From Brucella pecoris (lineage in GTDB: Bacteria > Pseudomonadota > Alphaproteobacteria > Rhizobiales > Rhizobiaceae), in NCBI RefSeq assembly GCF_006376675.1, contig NZ_VEWK01000005.1:186001-250000 (forward strand): 64,000 bases of DNA, given 5' to 3'. Positions 39,334-47,004 of the stretch are shown one piece after another. Numbering within the stretch: the first letter of the stretch is position 1; every line of letters starts with the position of its first letter. Both the position numbers and the translations under genes were made by a program. The notes beneath the pieces were generated by a model. The model was not told where the DNA came from. It saw only the letters and a program-made list of their open reading frames with translations, and searched no databases.

Positions 39334-40649
39334 TGGAATATGCCTTCAACAGTTTCGGACGTATTGATCGGCGAAAGCGTCAGTTCCTTCCGCTGGACGG
39401 GCTGGAGGCCGATTTCGCGCAGTCCCTGCCCAAAGATGCGAGCTTGTTGCCGTTTGGAAATGGTCGTTCCTATGGGGATAGCTGCCATAACGATGCGGGC
39501 TTTCTTGTGCCCATGCAGGCGCGAAAGAGGATAGTGCACTTCAATCCCGATACAGGGTTGCTGACGGCTGAAAGCGGCGTGCTTTTGAATGAAATCATCG
39601 CCCATGTCGCGCCGCATGGTTATTTCCTTCCTGTCACACCAGGCACGCAGTTCGTGACTCTCGGTGGTGCCATTGCCAACGATGTGCATGGTAAAAACCA
39701 CCACCGGCAGGGGACTTTCGGCTGTCACGTCGAAGGGCTGGATTTGCTTCGTTCGGATGGTGTTCATTACAAATGCTCCGATAAGGAGAACATTGATCTG
39801 TTTCGCGCCACAATCGGCGGATTGGGTCTGACAGGCTTGATCCTTCGCGCAACCATCCGGCTTATGCGGGTGGATGGTCTCGATGTGGAGGAGAAGGTTC
39901 TGCCATTCGCCAATCTCGATGAATATTTCGATATGGCCCAGGCCGAAGATCTTGAGAATGAATATGCCGTTGCCTGGGTCGACCAGCTCTCCGATGGCCG
40001 AGGTCTGCTGATTGTCGGCAATCATATTGCGGCGGCCCATAATTCTCATATGTCGGCGGTTGCGCGGTTTGGCGTGCCCTTTGAATTGTCGTTCCCCGTA
40101 TTGAACAAGGCAAGCCTGTCACTGTTTAACGCAGCTTATTTTCAGCGCAAAAAACTGCTGACGGCAGCACATAGAGTGCCGTATCAAAAGTTCTTTTATC
40201 CACTTGATGGCGTTAGAAACTGGAACAGGCTTTACGGCCCGTCAGGGCTTTACCAGCATCAAAGTGTCATGCCGTTCGATGCAGCCAGAGCGGTCATTCC
40301 GGCGATGCTTGAGGCGAGCCGAAATGCCGGGCAGGTTTCGTTCCTGACGGTGCTCAAACGTTTCGGAACAATGACATCTCCTGGCCTCATGTCATTCCCG
40401 ATGCCTGGGTATACGCTGACCATGGATTTTCCCAATCGTGGCCTTGAGACGTTGAGATTACTGGACCATCTGGATCGGATGACTGTGGAGGCCGGTGGCC
40501 GGGTCAATCCATATAAGGATCAGCGGATGAGCGCGGAGATATTTGCCGCTAGCTACCCGCACTGGCGTGATTTCGAACCTTTTCGCGATAAGGCTTTCAA
40601 TTCGAATTTCTGGCGCCGAACGGCGTTGACGCTCGGTTCGCCAGGTTAG
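39333..40649 (+). CDS. FAD-binding oxidase, DprE1-like
   Basis: FAD-linked oxidase of about 438 aa with a vanillyl-alcohol-oxidase-type fold. The N-terminal FAD domain contains PFGNGRSYGDSCHNDAGFLV near residue 40. The flavin-contact segment GTQFVTLGGAIANDVHGKNHH near residue 105 matches the DprE1 family. The substrate domain follows, ending in a region rich in Arg/Lys (GRVNPYKDQRMS). DprE1 oxidises the 2-hydroxyl of decaprenyl-phosphoryl-ribose. The ATG overlaps the previous stop (TGATG), so translation is coupled to the UbiA fusion. Confidence 0.85.
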   Translation: MEYAFNSFGRIDRRKRQFLPLDGLEADFAQSLPKDASLLPFGNGRSYGDSCHNDAGFLVPMQARKRIVHFNPDTGLLTAESGVLLNEIIAHVAPHGYFLPVTPGTQFVTLGGAIANDVHGKNHHRQGTFGCHVEGLDLLRSDGVHYKCSDKENIDLFRATIGGLGLTGLILRATIRLMRVDGLDVEEKVLPFANLDEYFDMAQAEDLENEYAVAWVDQLSDGRGLLIVGNHIAAAHNSHMSAVARFGVPFELSFPVLNKASLSLFNAAYFQRKKLLTAAHRVPYQKFFYPLDGVRNWNRLYGPSGLYQHQSVMPFDAARAVIPAMLEASRNAGQVSFLTVLKRFGTMTSPGLMSFPMPGYTLTMDFPNRGLETLRLLDHLDRMTVEAGGRVNPYKDQRMSAEIFAASYPHWRDFEPFRDKAFNSNFWRRTALTLGSPG

Positions 40650-40658
40650 GAAAATGCG

Positions 40659-41078
40659 ATGAAATATATTCCCTTCATCCTGTTTACGGTCATGACCAAC
40701 GCTGCCGCGCAGTTGATGCTGAAATATGGCATGCTGACGCTCGGACCGATCAGCTTTTCAGCCGAAACATTGATCCAGCGCATGTTCCAGATTGTCTTCA
40801 ATCCCTGGATTTTTGCCGGCTTGCTGACCTTCGTGATCTCCATGGCGTCACATCTTTACGTGTTGTCGAAAGTGGATCTTTCCTTTGCCTATCCGTTTCT
40901 CAGCCTTGCCTATGTGGCGGTCGCTCTGTTCGCCTGGCTTTTGTTCAAGGAGGAGCTGGGTGCATACAAAATTGCAGGCATCGCGTTCATCTGCATTGGA
41001 ACTGTGCTGATCGCGCAAAGCGGCAAGCCCTCCGAGCCGCAGGCGGATACGAACATGAACCAGCAGACGCATCGTTAA
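40659..41078 (+). CDS. Small EamA/SMR-like membrane protein, probable lipid-sugar flippase
   Basis: Protein of 139 aa with four predicted TM helices and a short polar tail. The pattern (YIPFILFTVMTNAAAQLMLK at the start and AYPFLSLAYVAVALFAWLLF near residue 90) resembles ArnE/ArnF and small EamA proteins, which act as pairs or dimers to flip undecaprenyl-phosphate-linked sugars. Its place between the oxidase and the SDR in a probable polyprenyl-phosphate-pentose cluster supports a flippase role. It starts 9 bp after the oxidase. Confidence 0.75.
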   Translation: MKYIPFILFTVMTNAAAQLMLKYGMLTLGPISFSAETLIQRMFQIVFNPWIFAGLLTFVISMASHLYVLSKVDLSFAYPFLSLAYVAVALFAWLLFKEELGAYKIAGIAFICIGTVLIAQSGKPSEPQADTNMNQQTHR

Positions 41079-41090
41079 ACGGGGGACGCA

Positions 41091-42098
41091 ATGAGACATA
41101 TAATCTTCGGTGGCGATGGATTTGTCGGGCGCTATCTCGCTCCAAAACTCCTGGCCGATGGTCATGAGGTCATTGTTGCAGATATCGTAAAAAGCGATCT
41201 GCCGCACTATGCCGACGCTGCCTTCGTTGTGGCCGATGTAACCAATCCTGACGCAATTCGCAGACTTGGCATCCGCGCAGACGACATGATCTACAATTTG
41301 TCCGCCAAGATGCTTTCCCCAATTCAGGTCCGCGCGAAGCGGCACGATTTCTTCTTTCCCGTCAATTTCCACGGAACGGAGAACATCATCAAGGCTATGG
41401 ATGCGGCTGGTGCCAACAAGCTCGTCCATTTCACCACCGATATGGTGTACGGGCACACTCATGTCTGGCCGCAGAAAGAGGATCATCCGTGCAAACCGCT
41501 CGGGGAATACGGGCTATCCAAACTGAAAACCGAAGAACTCGCCATTGAATGGCGCGAGCGGGGCATGAATATTTCGCTGTTTCGCCCGCGTCTTATCATC
41601 GGTCCAGGACGTCTCGGTATTCTGGAAAAGCTGTTCAAGCTGGTTGATCACAATCTACCAGTGCCCATGATCGGTTCGGGCAGAAATCCCTACCAGTTCA
41701 TTTCGGTGTTCGACTGTGCGTCGGCGGCGCGTGCCGCTTTCAGCGCCGGTGTCCCCAACGAGGTCTACAACCTCGGTTCGCTCAACCCGCCCCCGGTTCG
41801 AAAACTGCTCGGTGATCTGATCAAGCATGCCGGATCAAAATCCGTCCTTTTGCCGACACCCGCCTGGGCAGTGAAGCGCACGCTGGACCTGCTCGACTGG
41901 ATGAACATGCCGATCATGGACCCGGAGCAATATCTTATAGCTGATGAAATGTGTGTACTCGATGTTTCGAAAGGCGAGCGCGAGCTTGGTTGGGTTCCCC
42001 AATACAGGGACGAGGACATGCTGATCGCGGCCTATAGCGAGTATCGCAGGAAGATTGGAGCCGCATCGTTGGATGCGCGGGCTTCCGAAGCGGCGTAG
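41091..42098 (+). CDS. NAD-dependent epimerase/dehydratase-type extended SDR
   Basis: Extended SDR of 335 aa. The cofactor motif is FGGDGFVGRYLAPKL at residues 5-19, and the active site shows TDMVYGHTH with a YGLSKLKTEELA Tyr-Lys pair near 140. In the DprE1/DprE2 pathway a second reductase of the SDR superfamily finishes the epimerisation of ribose to arabinose; this protein could fill that role, although its fold type (extended) differs from classical DprE2. A sugar epimerase or dehydratase that makes a different sugar is also possible. It ends 8 bp before the aminotransferase. Confidence 0.8.
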   Translation: MRHIIFGGDGFVGRYLAPKLLADGHEVIVADIVKSDLPHYADAAFVVADVTNPDAIRRLGIRADDMIYNLSAKMLSPIQVRAKRHDFFFPVNFHGTENIIKAMDAAGANKLVHFTTDMVYGHTHVWPQKEDHPCKPLGEYGLSKLKTEELAIEWRERGMNISLFRPRLIIGPGRLGILEKLFKLVDHNLPVPMIGSGRNPYQFISVFDCASAARAAFSAGVPNEVYNLGSLNPPPVRKLLGDLIKHAGSKSVLLPTPAWAVKRTLDLLDWMNMPIMDPEQYLIADEMCVLDVSKGERELGWVPQYRDEDMLIAAYSEYRRKIGAASLDARASEAA

Positions 42099-42106
42099 AG
42101 GCAGTA

Positions 42107-43522
42107 ATGAACAAGATCAACACAACGCCAAAGCCGAAACTGCTCACCGTCAGCGAGGCGAAAGCGCTCGACCTGCCACGGATGACAGAACTGTTCACCG
42201 CTCACCTCAATCCGGGTCAGCTTCACTTCATGAAGTTGCTCGGTTTTCACAAGGTGAAGATCGAACGTGCCGAAGGCATGTATTATTACGACCAGAACGG
42301 GCGCTCAATTCTCGACTTCTTCGGCGGTTTTGGATCGCTGGCTTTCGGTCACAATCATCCGCGTATTCTGGAAGCACGCCGCCAATTCCAAGAAGAAATG
42401 CGTCACGAGATCGCAATCGCCTTCATGTCGCAATATGCGACCGCGCTCGCTTATGATATTGCGGCCTGCTCGCCGGGCGATCTCGACATGGTGTTTCTGG
42501 GGTCTTCCGGTTCAGAGGCAATGGAGGCCGCGATCAAGGTGGCAGAGCGTGCTGCCGGTCCGAAAAAGCCCAAGATCGTCTATGCGGAAAATTCGTTCCA
42601 CGGCAAGACCAAGGGCGTCCTGTCCATCACGGATGGTGGGCTATATCGTGGTGAATTCAAGCTTGTCGATAATACCCTGCGTGTGCCCTTCGGTGATATC
42701 GCGGCTATTGAGAACGCATTCCGCTCCGACCCTGAAATCGGGGTGATCGTGCTTGAAACTATGCAAGGCGGTGGCGGCATCATTCAGGCTGATGCACAGT
42801 TCTGGCAGAAGTTGCGCGGTCTTTGCGACCAGTATGGTGTGATCTGGGTTGCCGATGAAGTGCAATGCGGGCTGGGACGAACCGGGAAATTCTATGCTTT
42901 CGAGCATTATGGCGTGATACCGGACGTCACCGCATTGGCGAAGTCGCTGGGTGGTGGAAAGACGGCCATGGCTGCGATGATTGCCCGCCGCGATATTTAT
43001 ATGAAGGCCTACGGCACGCCCAAGACGGCAATGATACATGCCATGGCGACCTTCGGCGGTATAGGCGAGGCCTGTATCACGTCGATTGAAGCCTTGAATG
43101 TCCTTTATGATGAGCACCTGATCGATAACGCAGCCGATGTTGGGGATTATCTTCTGGACAGGCTGCATGAGTTGCAGAGCCGTTATCCTGCACTTTTGAA
43201 AGATGTGCGTGGCAAGGGAATGATGGTAGGGCTGGAGTTTCACGACTTCTCCCAGACCATGCCGGTCGTGCTGCGACCTGTTTTGGCGATGCTTGATGAA
43301 AAGCTGAAAGGTTCGCTTCCGGGTTTCATCGGCAGCCATCTGCTGCGCGATCATGGAGTTCTGGTCGCCTTTACCGAATATAATCGAAACGTCATCCGTC
43401 TGGAGCCGCCGCTGATCTGCGGGCGTGAACACGTGGATGCGTTCATCAAGGCGCTGGATGAGGTACTTTCACGTGGCATCGTCCGGATTGTGCGGGATTT
43501 CGTCAAGGCTCAGATCAAATGA
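42107..43522 (+). CDS. Class III (omega) aminotransferase
   Basis: PLP-dependent aminotransferase of 471 aa. The PLP phosphate motif GSSGSEAMEAAIKVA lies near residue 130, VWVADEVQCGLGRTGKFYA carries the conserved Asp near 250, and the Schiff-base Lys is in ALAKSLGGGKTA near 280. Such enzymes move amino groups onto ketones or aldehydes of small molecules or sugars. As the last gene of a lipid-linked-sugar-like operon, it could aminate a keto intermediate or make an acceptor for the cell envelope. That role is inference. The gene converges with the GT-C-like protein, with 11 bp between stops. Confidence 0.85.
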   Translation: MNKINTTPKPKLLTVSEAKALDLPRMTELFTAHLNPGQLHFMKLLGFHKVKIERAEGMYYYDQNGRSILDFFGGFGSLAFGHNHPRILEARRQFQEEMRHEIAIAFMSQYATALAYDIAACSPGDLDMVFLGSSGSEAMEAAIKVAERAAGPKKPKIVYAENSFHGKTKGVLSITDGGLYRGEFKLVDNTLRVPFGDIAAIENAFRSDPEIGVIVLETMQGGGGIIQADAQFWQKLRGLCDQYGVIWVADEVQCGLGRTGKFYAFEHYGVIPDVTALAKSLGGGKTAMAAMIARRDIYMKAYGTPKTAMIHAMATFGGIGEACITSIEALNVLYDEHLIDNAADVGDYLLDRLHELQSRYPALLKDVRGKGMMVGLEFHDFSQTMPVVLRPVLAMLDEKLKGSLPGFIGSHLLRDHGVLVAFTEYNRNVIRLEPPLICGREHVDAFIKALDEVLSRGIVRIVRDFVKAQIK

Positions 43523-43533
43523 GCCGTTTCTGA

Positions 43534-45198
43534 TTACGGAACCAAGCCTGGACGAAGCAGCAAATCCCAACAGGGGTTCAAGGCGACGACGGTGCGATCT
43601 TGCAGCGCCTCGGCATATATTTTCTGCAAAGCGAGGCGGTTGGTCGTCGCCGGACATTTCGGGCGCAATATGCCGTCGGTTGCTTCCACAGCGGCTTTCG
43701 TTTCCTTGGACAGCACCGGGACTGTGCGGAAGGGATCTGCGCCGATCTGGATATGCCGTGTCGCGTCGCGATCCAGTATCCACGCAAACGGATTGACGAA
43801 GTCGAGCGACATGATGCTTTGCAGGTGGATGTTGTTTCTTGTCTCGAAGGCTTGCAAATCCTCCACCATCTGTTCTGCAGAAACGAGCCAGTACACCTGG
43901 AAATCGATTTCTGAATAAAGCTGCCAGCTTGGGAGCTGACCCTTCGCCGCCAACGCGTCATAGGCTGCATTATTATCAGGGTAATGGGATTCGAAGAGCT
44001 CCGCTCGTTGCAGGAAATCACGCCGGGTCAACACTTGCCCCAAATTCTTCAATTCTGGGAGAGAGGGTTGAACATAAGTCGGGGCGACAGCAACTGCACG
44101 TAAGGTACGATGCGCAACCTTGGTGAATGTCGGAATGACACAAAAGGCGGCCAGCACAACGAAGGCGATCTTGATCCTCTCGTCACCTGCTTTCACGCGC
44201 TGAAAGATCATGAGCAGGATGGGCCAAAGGAATATGAATTCCTGGCTGCCGGTGTTCTGTGTTTCGAGGATGATGCCGCCGAGAAGCCCAATGGCAAGCC
44301 AGATCGAGCTTCGATCGAAGAGACGGCTTTGTTCGCCGGGTTGGTGCTGTTCATTCCAGAAAAGTACAAGAGTGAGGATCGCTGCCGGTAAAATGACATC
44401 GAGTTTCAGCGATATGACGGTAAGAAAACGCGAGAGCAGAGCCTCTTCGTTTAGCGCGATCAATGTCGTGATATCGCGAACATATGCGCTGATAATCCCG
44501 TTGTGCAGTTCGAGGAGAAGCAGAGCCGCGAGGGTCACGACGGTTGCCAGCGCGACATTGCGGATTGAGATGCGTCCCGCCAGGAACGCCGCCAGGCCGA
44601 ATAAGCCGCCTGTAAGAAATCCGGTCACCTTCATCAAGAGCAGGGCAAGCATCGTTGCGGCGCAAAATAATGCGAGCTTCGTGCTGTTCCGCATGAACAT
44701 CAGTCCACATGTCAACACGTACAGCAGGAGCGATGTATGGCGGTTATATATGCCGAACCCGTCCAGTCCGGGATAGGGATAAAAGCTTTGTGTGTTGGCT
44801 GGAGAGATCGCAAAAACCAGAAATGGAACGAGGAGAAGAAAGCCGATAGTCCTGTTATGAGACCGAAGTTCGACCAATACGCATGCCATTAGAGGTGCTG
44901 CTATGGCGAGTATGGACCATTGGACGAGCAATAACGGTTGTGCGTTCGGGAATAATGACTGTCCCCATGCGAGCAGATAATAACCAAGAGGCCCGACCGG
45001 CGTTGAAAAATCGACATTGGGAATCTGGCCTGTTTTGATGCGCTGTGCAGCATCGAAATAGATGTAGCTATCCCAATACATAGCCCCGATTGGGGCACTG
45101 AACCTGAATGACAAAAGGGCGATCAGCAGAACGAAAACGCAAATCAGCCAGAACCAGGGAGAACATAAGAGTGAAGGTCTGACCGATCTGAAGAACAT
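43534..45198 (-). CDS. Polytopic membrane protein, GT-C-like glycosyltransferase
   Basis: Membrane protein of 554 aa with about 10-12 TM helices in the first 370 residues and a soluble C-terminal domain. The first periplasmic loop reads MYWDSYIYFDAAQRIKTGQI followed by a segment DFSTPVGPLGYYLL. An acidic loop and a YxxPxGP-like motif there are typical of GT-C enzymes that use polyprenyl-phosphate sugars. I do not recognise a specific family. It sits opposite the pentose-pathway cluster, so it is a candidate transferase for the lipid-linked sugar. The ATG at 45198 is the only good start. Confidence 0.65.
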   Translation of the reverse strand: MFFRSVRPSLLCSPWFWLICVFVLLIALLSFRFSAPIGAMYWDSYIYFDAAQRIKTGQIPNVDFSTPVGPLGYYLLAWGQSLFPNAQPLLLVQWSILAIAAPLMACVLVELRSHNRTIGFLLLVPFLVFAISPANTQSFYPYPGLDGFGIYNRHTSLLLYVLTCGLMFMRNSTKLALFCAATMLALLLMKVTGFLTGGLFGLAAFLAGRISIRNVALATVVTLAALLLLELHNGIISAYVRDITTLIALNEEALLSRFLTVISLKLDVILPAAILTLVLFWNEQHQPGEQSRLFDRSSIWLAIGLLGGIILETQNTGSQEFIFLWPILLMIFQRVKAGDERIKIAFVVLAAFCVIPTFTKVAHRTLRAVAVAPTYVQPSLPELKNLGQVLTRRDFLQRAELFESHYPDNNAAYDALAAKGQLPSWQLYSEIDFQVYWLVSAEQMVEDLQAFETRNNIHLQSIMSLDFVNPFAWILDRDATRHIQIGADPFRTVPVLSKETKAAVEATDGILRPKCPATTNRLALQKIYAEALQDRTVVALNPCWDLLLRPGLVP

Positions 45199-45325
45199 GG
45201 AACCCCGCTCCCTGCTGCGCTGTGCGCAAAAATACCCTGCAAAACCTAAAAACTACTGAAATAGCCGACAGGGTGCCGGGCTCGGTATAAACTTGCAAAG
45301 CAACAAATGAGGATGAGGCGTTCCA

Positions 45326-45447
45326 GAAAAGAGAACGCCCACTGCACTGGGAGGAGGAGTGTGCAGTGGGCGGATCTGTAAAGCGCGATTGGGAGGAGGA
45401 GTATCGCGCTTTGCGCTCGGTTTTTGGGAGGAGGAGTAAAACCGAAC
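45326..45447 (-). ncRNA. Small RNA with three anti-Shine-Dalgarno hairpin loops (copy 1)
   Basis: Minus-strand RNA of about 120 nt. Read 5'-3' it forms three perfect hairpins, each with the same 13-nt loop ACTCCTCCTCCCA: arms TCGGTTTT/AAAACCGA (45417-45445), AAAGCGCGAT/ATCGCGCTTT (45380-45412), and CGCCCACTGCAC/GTGCAGTGGGCG (45336-45372). The last is followed by TTCTCTTTTCT and acts as terminator. The CUCCUCC loops are complementary to ribosome binding sites. This is the design of rhizobial alpha-r14 (NfeR1) and alpha-r8 (MmgR) RNAs, which repress many mRNAs. The family match is from memory. Confidence 0.85.
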
Positions 45448-45453
45448 AACGTG

Positions 45454-45510
45454 AAAATAGGAACACGAGCGGCCGCTTACAAGGGGCAATGCTGCAATGC
45501 AGATATGCAT
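45454..45510 (-). promoter_or_regulatory. Promoter and upstream element of small RNA copy 1
   Basis: On the minus strand a -35 TTGTAA (45482-45477) and -10 TATTTT (45459-45454) are 17 bp apart, putting the start near 45447. Directly upstream, 45510-45486 is rich in TGCA motifs (reading TGCATATCTGCATTGCAGC). An analogous element precedes copy 2, so it is probably a regulator site. TGCxxTGCA-type sites are known for PhaR/AniA regulators. Confidence 0.65.
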
Positions 45511-45514
45511 TTTT

Positions 45515-45600
45515 GGGTAGCTGAAAAAGAAACCGCCCCGCAGCGGTCTAGCGCGCTGGGGCGGTACTCCCTCCTCCAAGTGGGACGAACAATAACCGTG
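45515..45600 (-). ncRNA. GGAGGAG-bearing transcript end with terminator (leader/decoy unit 1)
   Basis: Minus strand: TTGGAGGAGGGAGT (about 45580-45566) runs directly into a hairpin ACCGCCCC / GGGGCGGT (45532-45565, with an inner AGCG/CGCT) and then TTCTTTTT. So an RNA with a purine-rich, ribosome-site-like stretch ends here, about 70 bp before the start of small RNA copy 1. The same arrangement precedes copy 2. A short ORF starting at an ATG near 45604 crosses the hairpin; whether it is translated is unclear. Confidence 0.6.
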
Positions 45601-45629
45601 CTCATGTAGAAAGCAACCCCCTAATAGAA

Positions 45630-45665
45630 CTACATAAATTTCAGAAATTACTGAAATATATGTAG
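45630..45665. promoter_or_regulatory. Large imperfect palindrome between the two RNA cassettes
   Basis: Fifteen-base arms CTACATAAATTTCAG and CTGAAATATATGTAG match at 14 of 15 positions and are separated by AAATTA. It is AT-rich, lies just upstream of leader unit 1, and has no counterpart at unit 2. It is probably a binding site for a dimeric regulator. Confidence 0.5.
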
Positions 45666-45816
45666 TTAATGAGGCAATGGTCTTTCGATTTCCACTTTCT
45701 GACAAGGCGGTGAAGAGCATATTGCAAGGCCGAAATGCACCAAATCTTTATCAATTCTCACAGAGAGGGCTGTGAACGCGTAAAGGTTTGATTGATCAGC
45801 GAATTCTCAACCATTG

Positions 45817-45975
45817 GGTGATATTGTTCACCGGATTTTCGAATGTTTACGAAGATTGTCTATTTATTTTCGCTGGGGCTGTGGGTAAGTTCCACCATCT
45901 TCTTCGATTGGGGCTTTCGGAGGAGATACGCCGCCTCAGCGCGTTCATTCGCTGCGAGGCGGTTTCTGTTTGGCT
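45817..45975 (+). ncRNA. GGAGGAG-bearing transcript with terminator (leader/decoy unit 2)
   Basis: Plus-strand counterpart of unit 1. CGGAGGAGATACG at about 45917-45930 leads into a hairpin CCGCCTCAGCG / CGCTGCGAGGCGG and TTTCTGTTT. A small inverted repeat GGTGA/TCACC lies at 45817-45832. An open frame of 64 codons starts at ATG 45843 and crosses the hairpin. In both units the frame around the purine stretch would read Arg-Arg-x-Tyr-x-x-Ser-Ala, so a short protein cannot be ruled out, but the paired stem is kept through compensating changes, which favours RNA function. Confidence 0.55.
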
Positions 45976-45983
45976 TGTTGAAA

Positions 45984-46040
45984 CTGCATATCAGCAATGC
46001 AAGCTTGTTGATTGAGAGGGCAGGTCGGACGAAGTAATAA
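45984..46040 (+). promoter_or_regulatory. Promoter and upstream element of small RNA copy 2
   Basis: A -35 TTGAGA (46012-46017) and -10 TAATAA (46035-46040) are 17 bp apart, putting the start near 46047. An upstream element CTGCATATCAGCAATGCAAG (45984-46003) matches the one before copy 1. Confidence 0.65.
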
Positions 46041-46046
46041 AAACGC

Positions 46047-46164
46047 GTCCGGTTCACTCCTCCTCCCAGGAACCGGGCCCCAAGCGCGATACTCCTCCTC
46101 CCAATCGCGCTTACAGATTAAGCCCGCAATGCTCTCCTCCTCCCGAGCATTGCGGGCTTTTCTA
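46047..46164 (+). ncRNA. Small RNA with three anti-Shine-Dalgarno hairpin loops (copy 2)
   Basis: Plus-strand RNA of about 118 nt, paralogous to copy 1 and divergent from it. Hairpin 1 is CCGGTTC/GAACCGG (46049-46076) and hairpin 2 AAGCGCGAT/ATCGCGCTT (46082-46112), which is identical in stem and loop to the middle hairpin of copy 1. Hairpin 3 is a 15-bp stem AAGCCCGCAATGCTC/GAGCATTGCGGGCTT (46120-46159) followed by TTTTCT as terminator. All three loops carry CTCCTCCTCCC. The identical middle hairpin and different outer stems suggest duplication with selection on loop sequence and structure. Confidence 0.87.
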
Positions 46165-46165
46165 T

Positions 46166-47004
46166 ATGCTGGTCACGTAATTTTTCAGACTGGAACGTAT
46201 TGTTAGTTCCAGAATCGGAGCTAACGTTCCATTTTCCCTGTGCGTGCACTCCTGAGAGCTCGCCCGCCTCGCGCCCCTAAGCCCCCCGCCCAAACGCGAG
46301 GCGGTTCCTTTGAGCGGAACCTCCCCAGATTCTGTATTCGAGTGATTCCAGCCGGAATTATTTCAACACGAAACTGGCCATATTCGAAGAAGCAAGAAAG
46401 CGATTGAAATATAGCTGTCGCTTTGTCGGGGGTATATTCATCGTTTGCGCTGGTGAAGTTGCTCAATGTGATCTGGTGAATTTTTTAATGCACATTGTTT
46501 ATCCAAATCTTGGATTGGTGCAGATAAAGCCTCGGCAGTTTTCCAATTAATCTACAAATGGGCGATCATTACAAAAAGCATACTTTAAAATGAATTATGA
46601 TTAATCTCTCTATTTTCCTGGTACCTCAAGATATTTTGTGGCTGTAACTAAATAAAAATATATTATAAAATTATAATACATTACGCTGGGTCATATTTGA
46701 TTGAAATTTAAGTTTATATTCTCTGCAGTGTCTTCTGTGGAAGGATGAAGAAACGACAATTTTCGATGGAAATATTCGTTTATAATCAAGGGCAGGCTGA
46801 GTCGTTTCCGAACTGGAGGGGCTTCGGTTATTCATGCGGGCACAATGTTGCGTTCTGTACCCGAAGGCTGATTCCAGGCCTGATAGCTGTGTCCTGATCG
46901 TCAAGAAGACTGGTTGTTCCAGCAATCGGGACCGCTCAGGCTCAGAAATTAACCATCTGTTAACCATTGCGCATATAGACCGGATAAACCGTTTTTTAAC
47001 CAAG
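46166..47004. other. Long AT-rich intergenic region with one structured element
   Basis: About 840 bp without a convincing gene. A strong hairpin CCGCCTCGCG (46264-46273) / CGCGAGGCGG (46295-46304) is followed at once by GGTTCC / GGAACC (46303-46321); this could be an RNA structure or a repeat remnant. From about 46480 the sequence is very AT-rich, and the part near 46940-47000 probably contains the minC promoter. Confidence 0.4.

Noticed and set aside
45253..45720. 155-codon minus-strand frame over the small RNA region
   Set aside because: It runs through three hairpins and two terminators, and its sequence simply reflects the repeated CTCCTCC loops. RNA function explains the region better.
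45336..46159. CRISPR-like array because of the repeated CTCCTCCTCCC motif
   Set aside because: The motif is only 11-13 bp, lies inside hairpin loops, occurs on both strands, and there are no uniform spacers or cas genes.
46221..46466. 81-codon minus-strand frame after small RNA copy 2
   Set aside because: It covers a strong GC-rich hairpin and an AT-rich stretch, and no ribosome site or recognisable motif supports coding.
46834..47004. Longer MinC start at 46834
   Set aside because: The extra 57 residues are basic and Cys/Ser-rich, unlike MinC, and the region is AT-rich promoter-type DNA.
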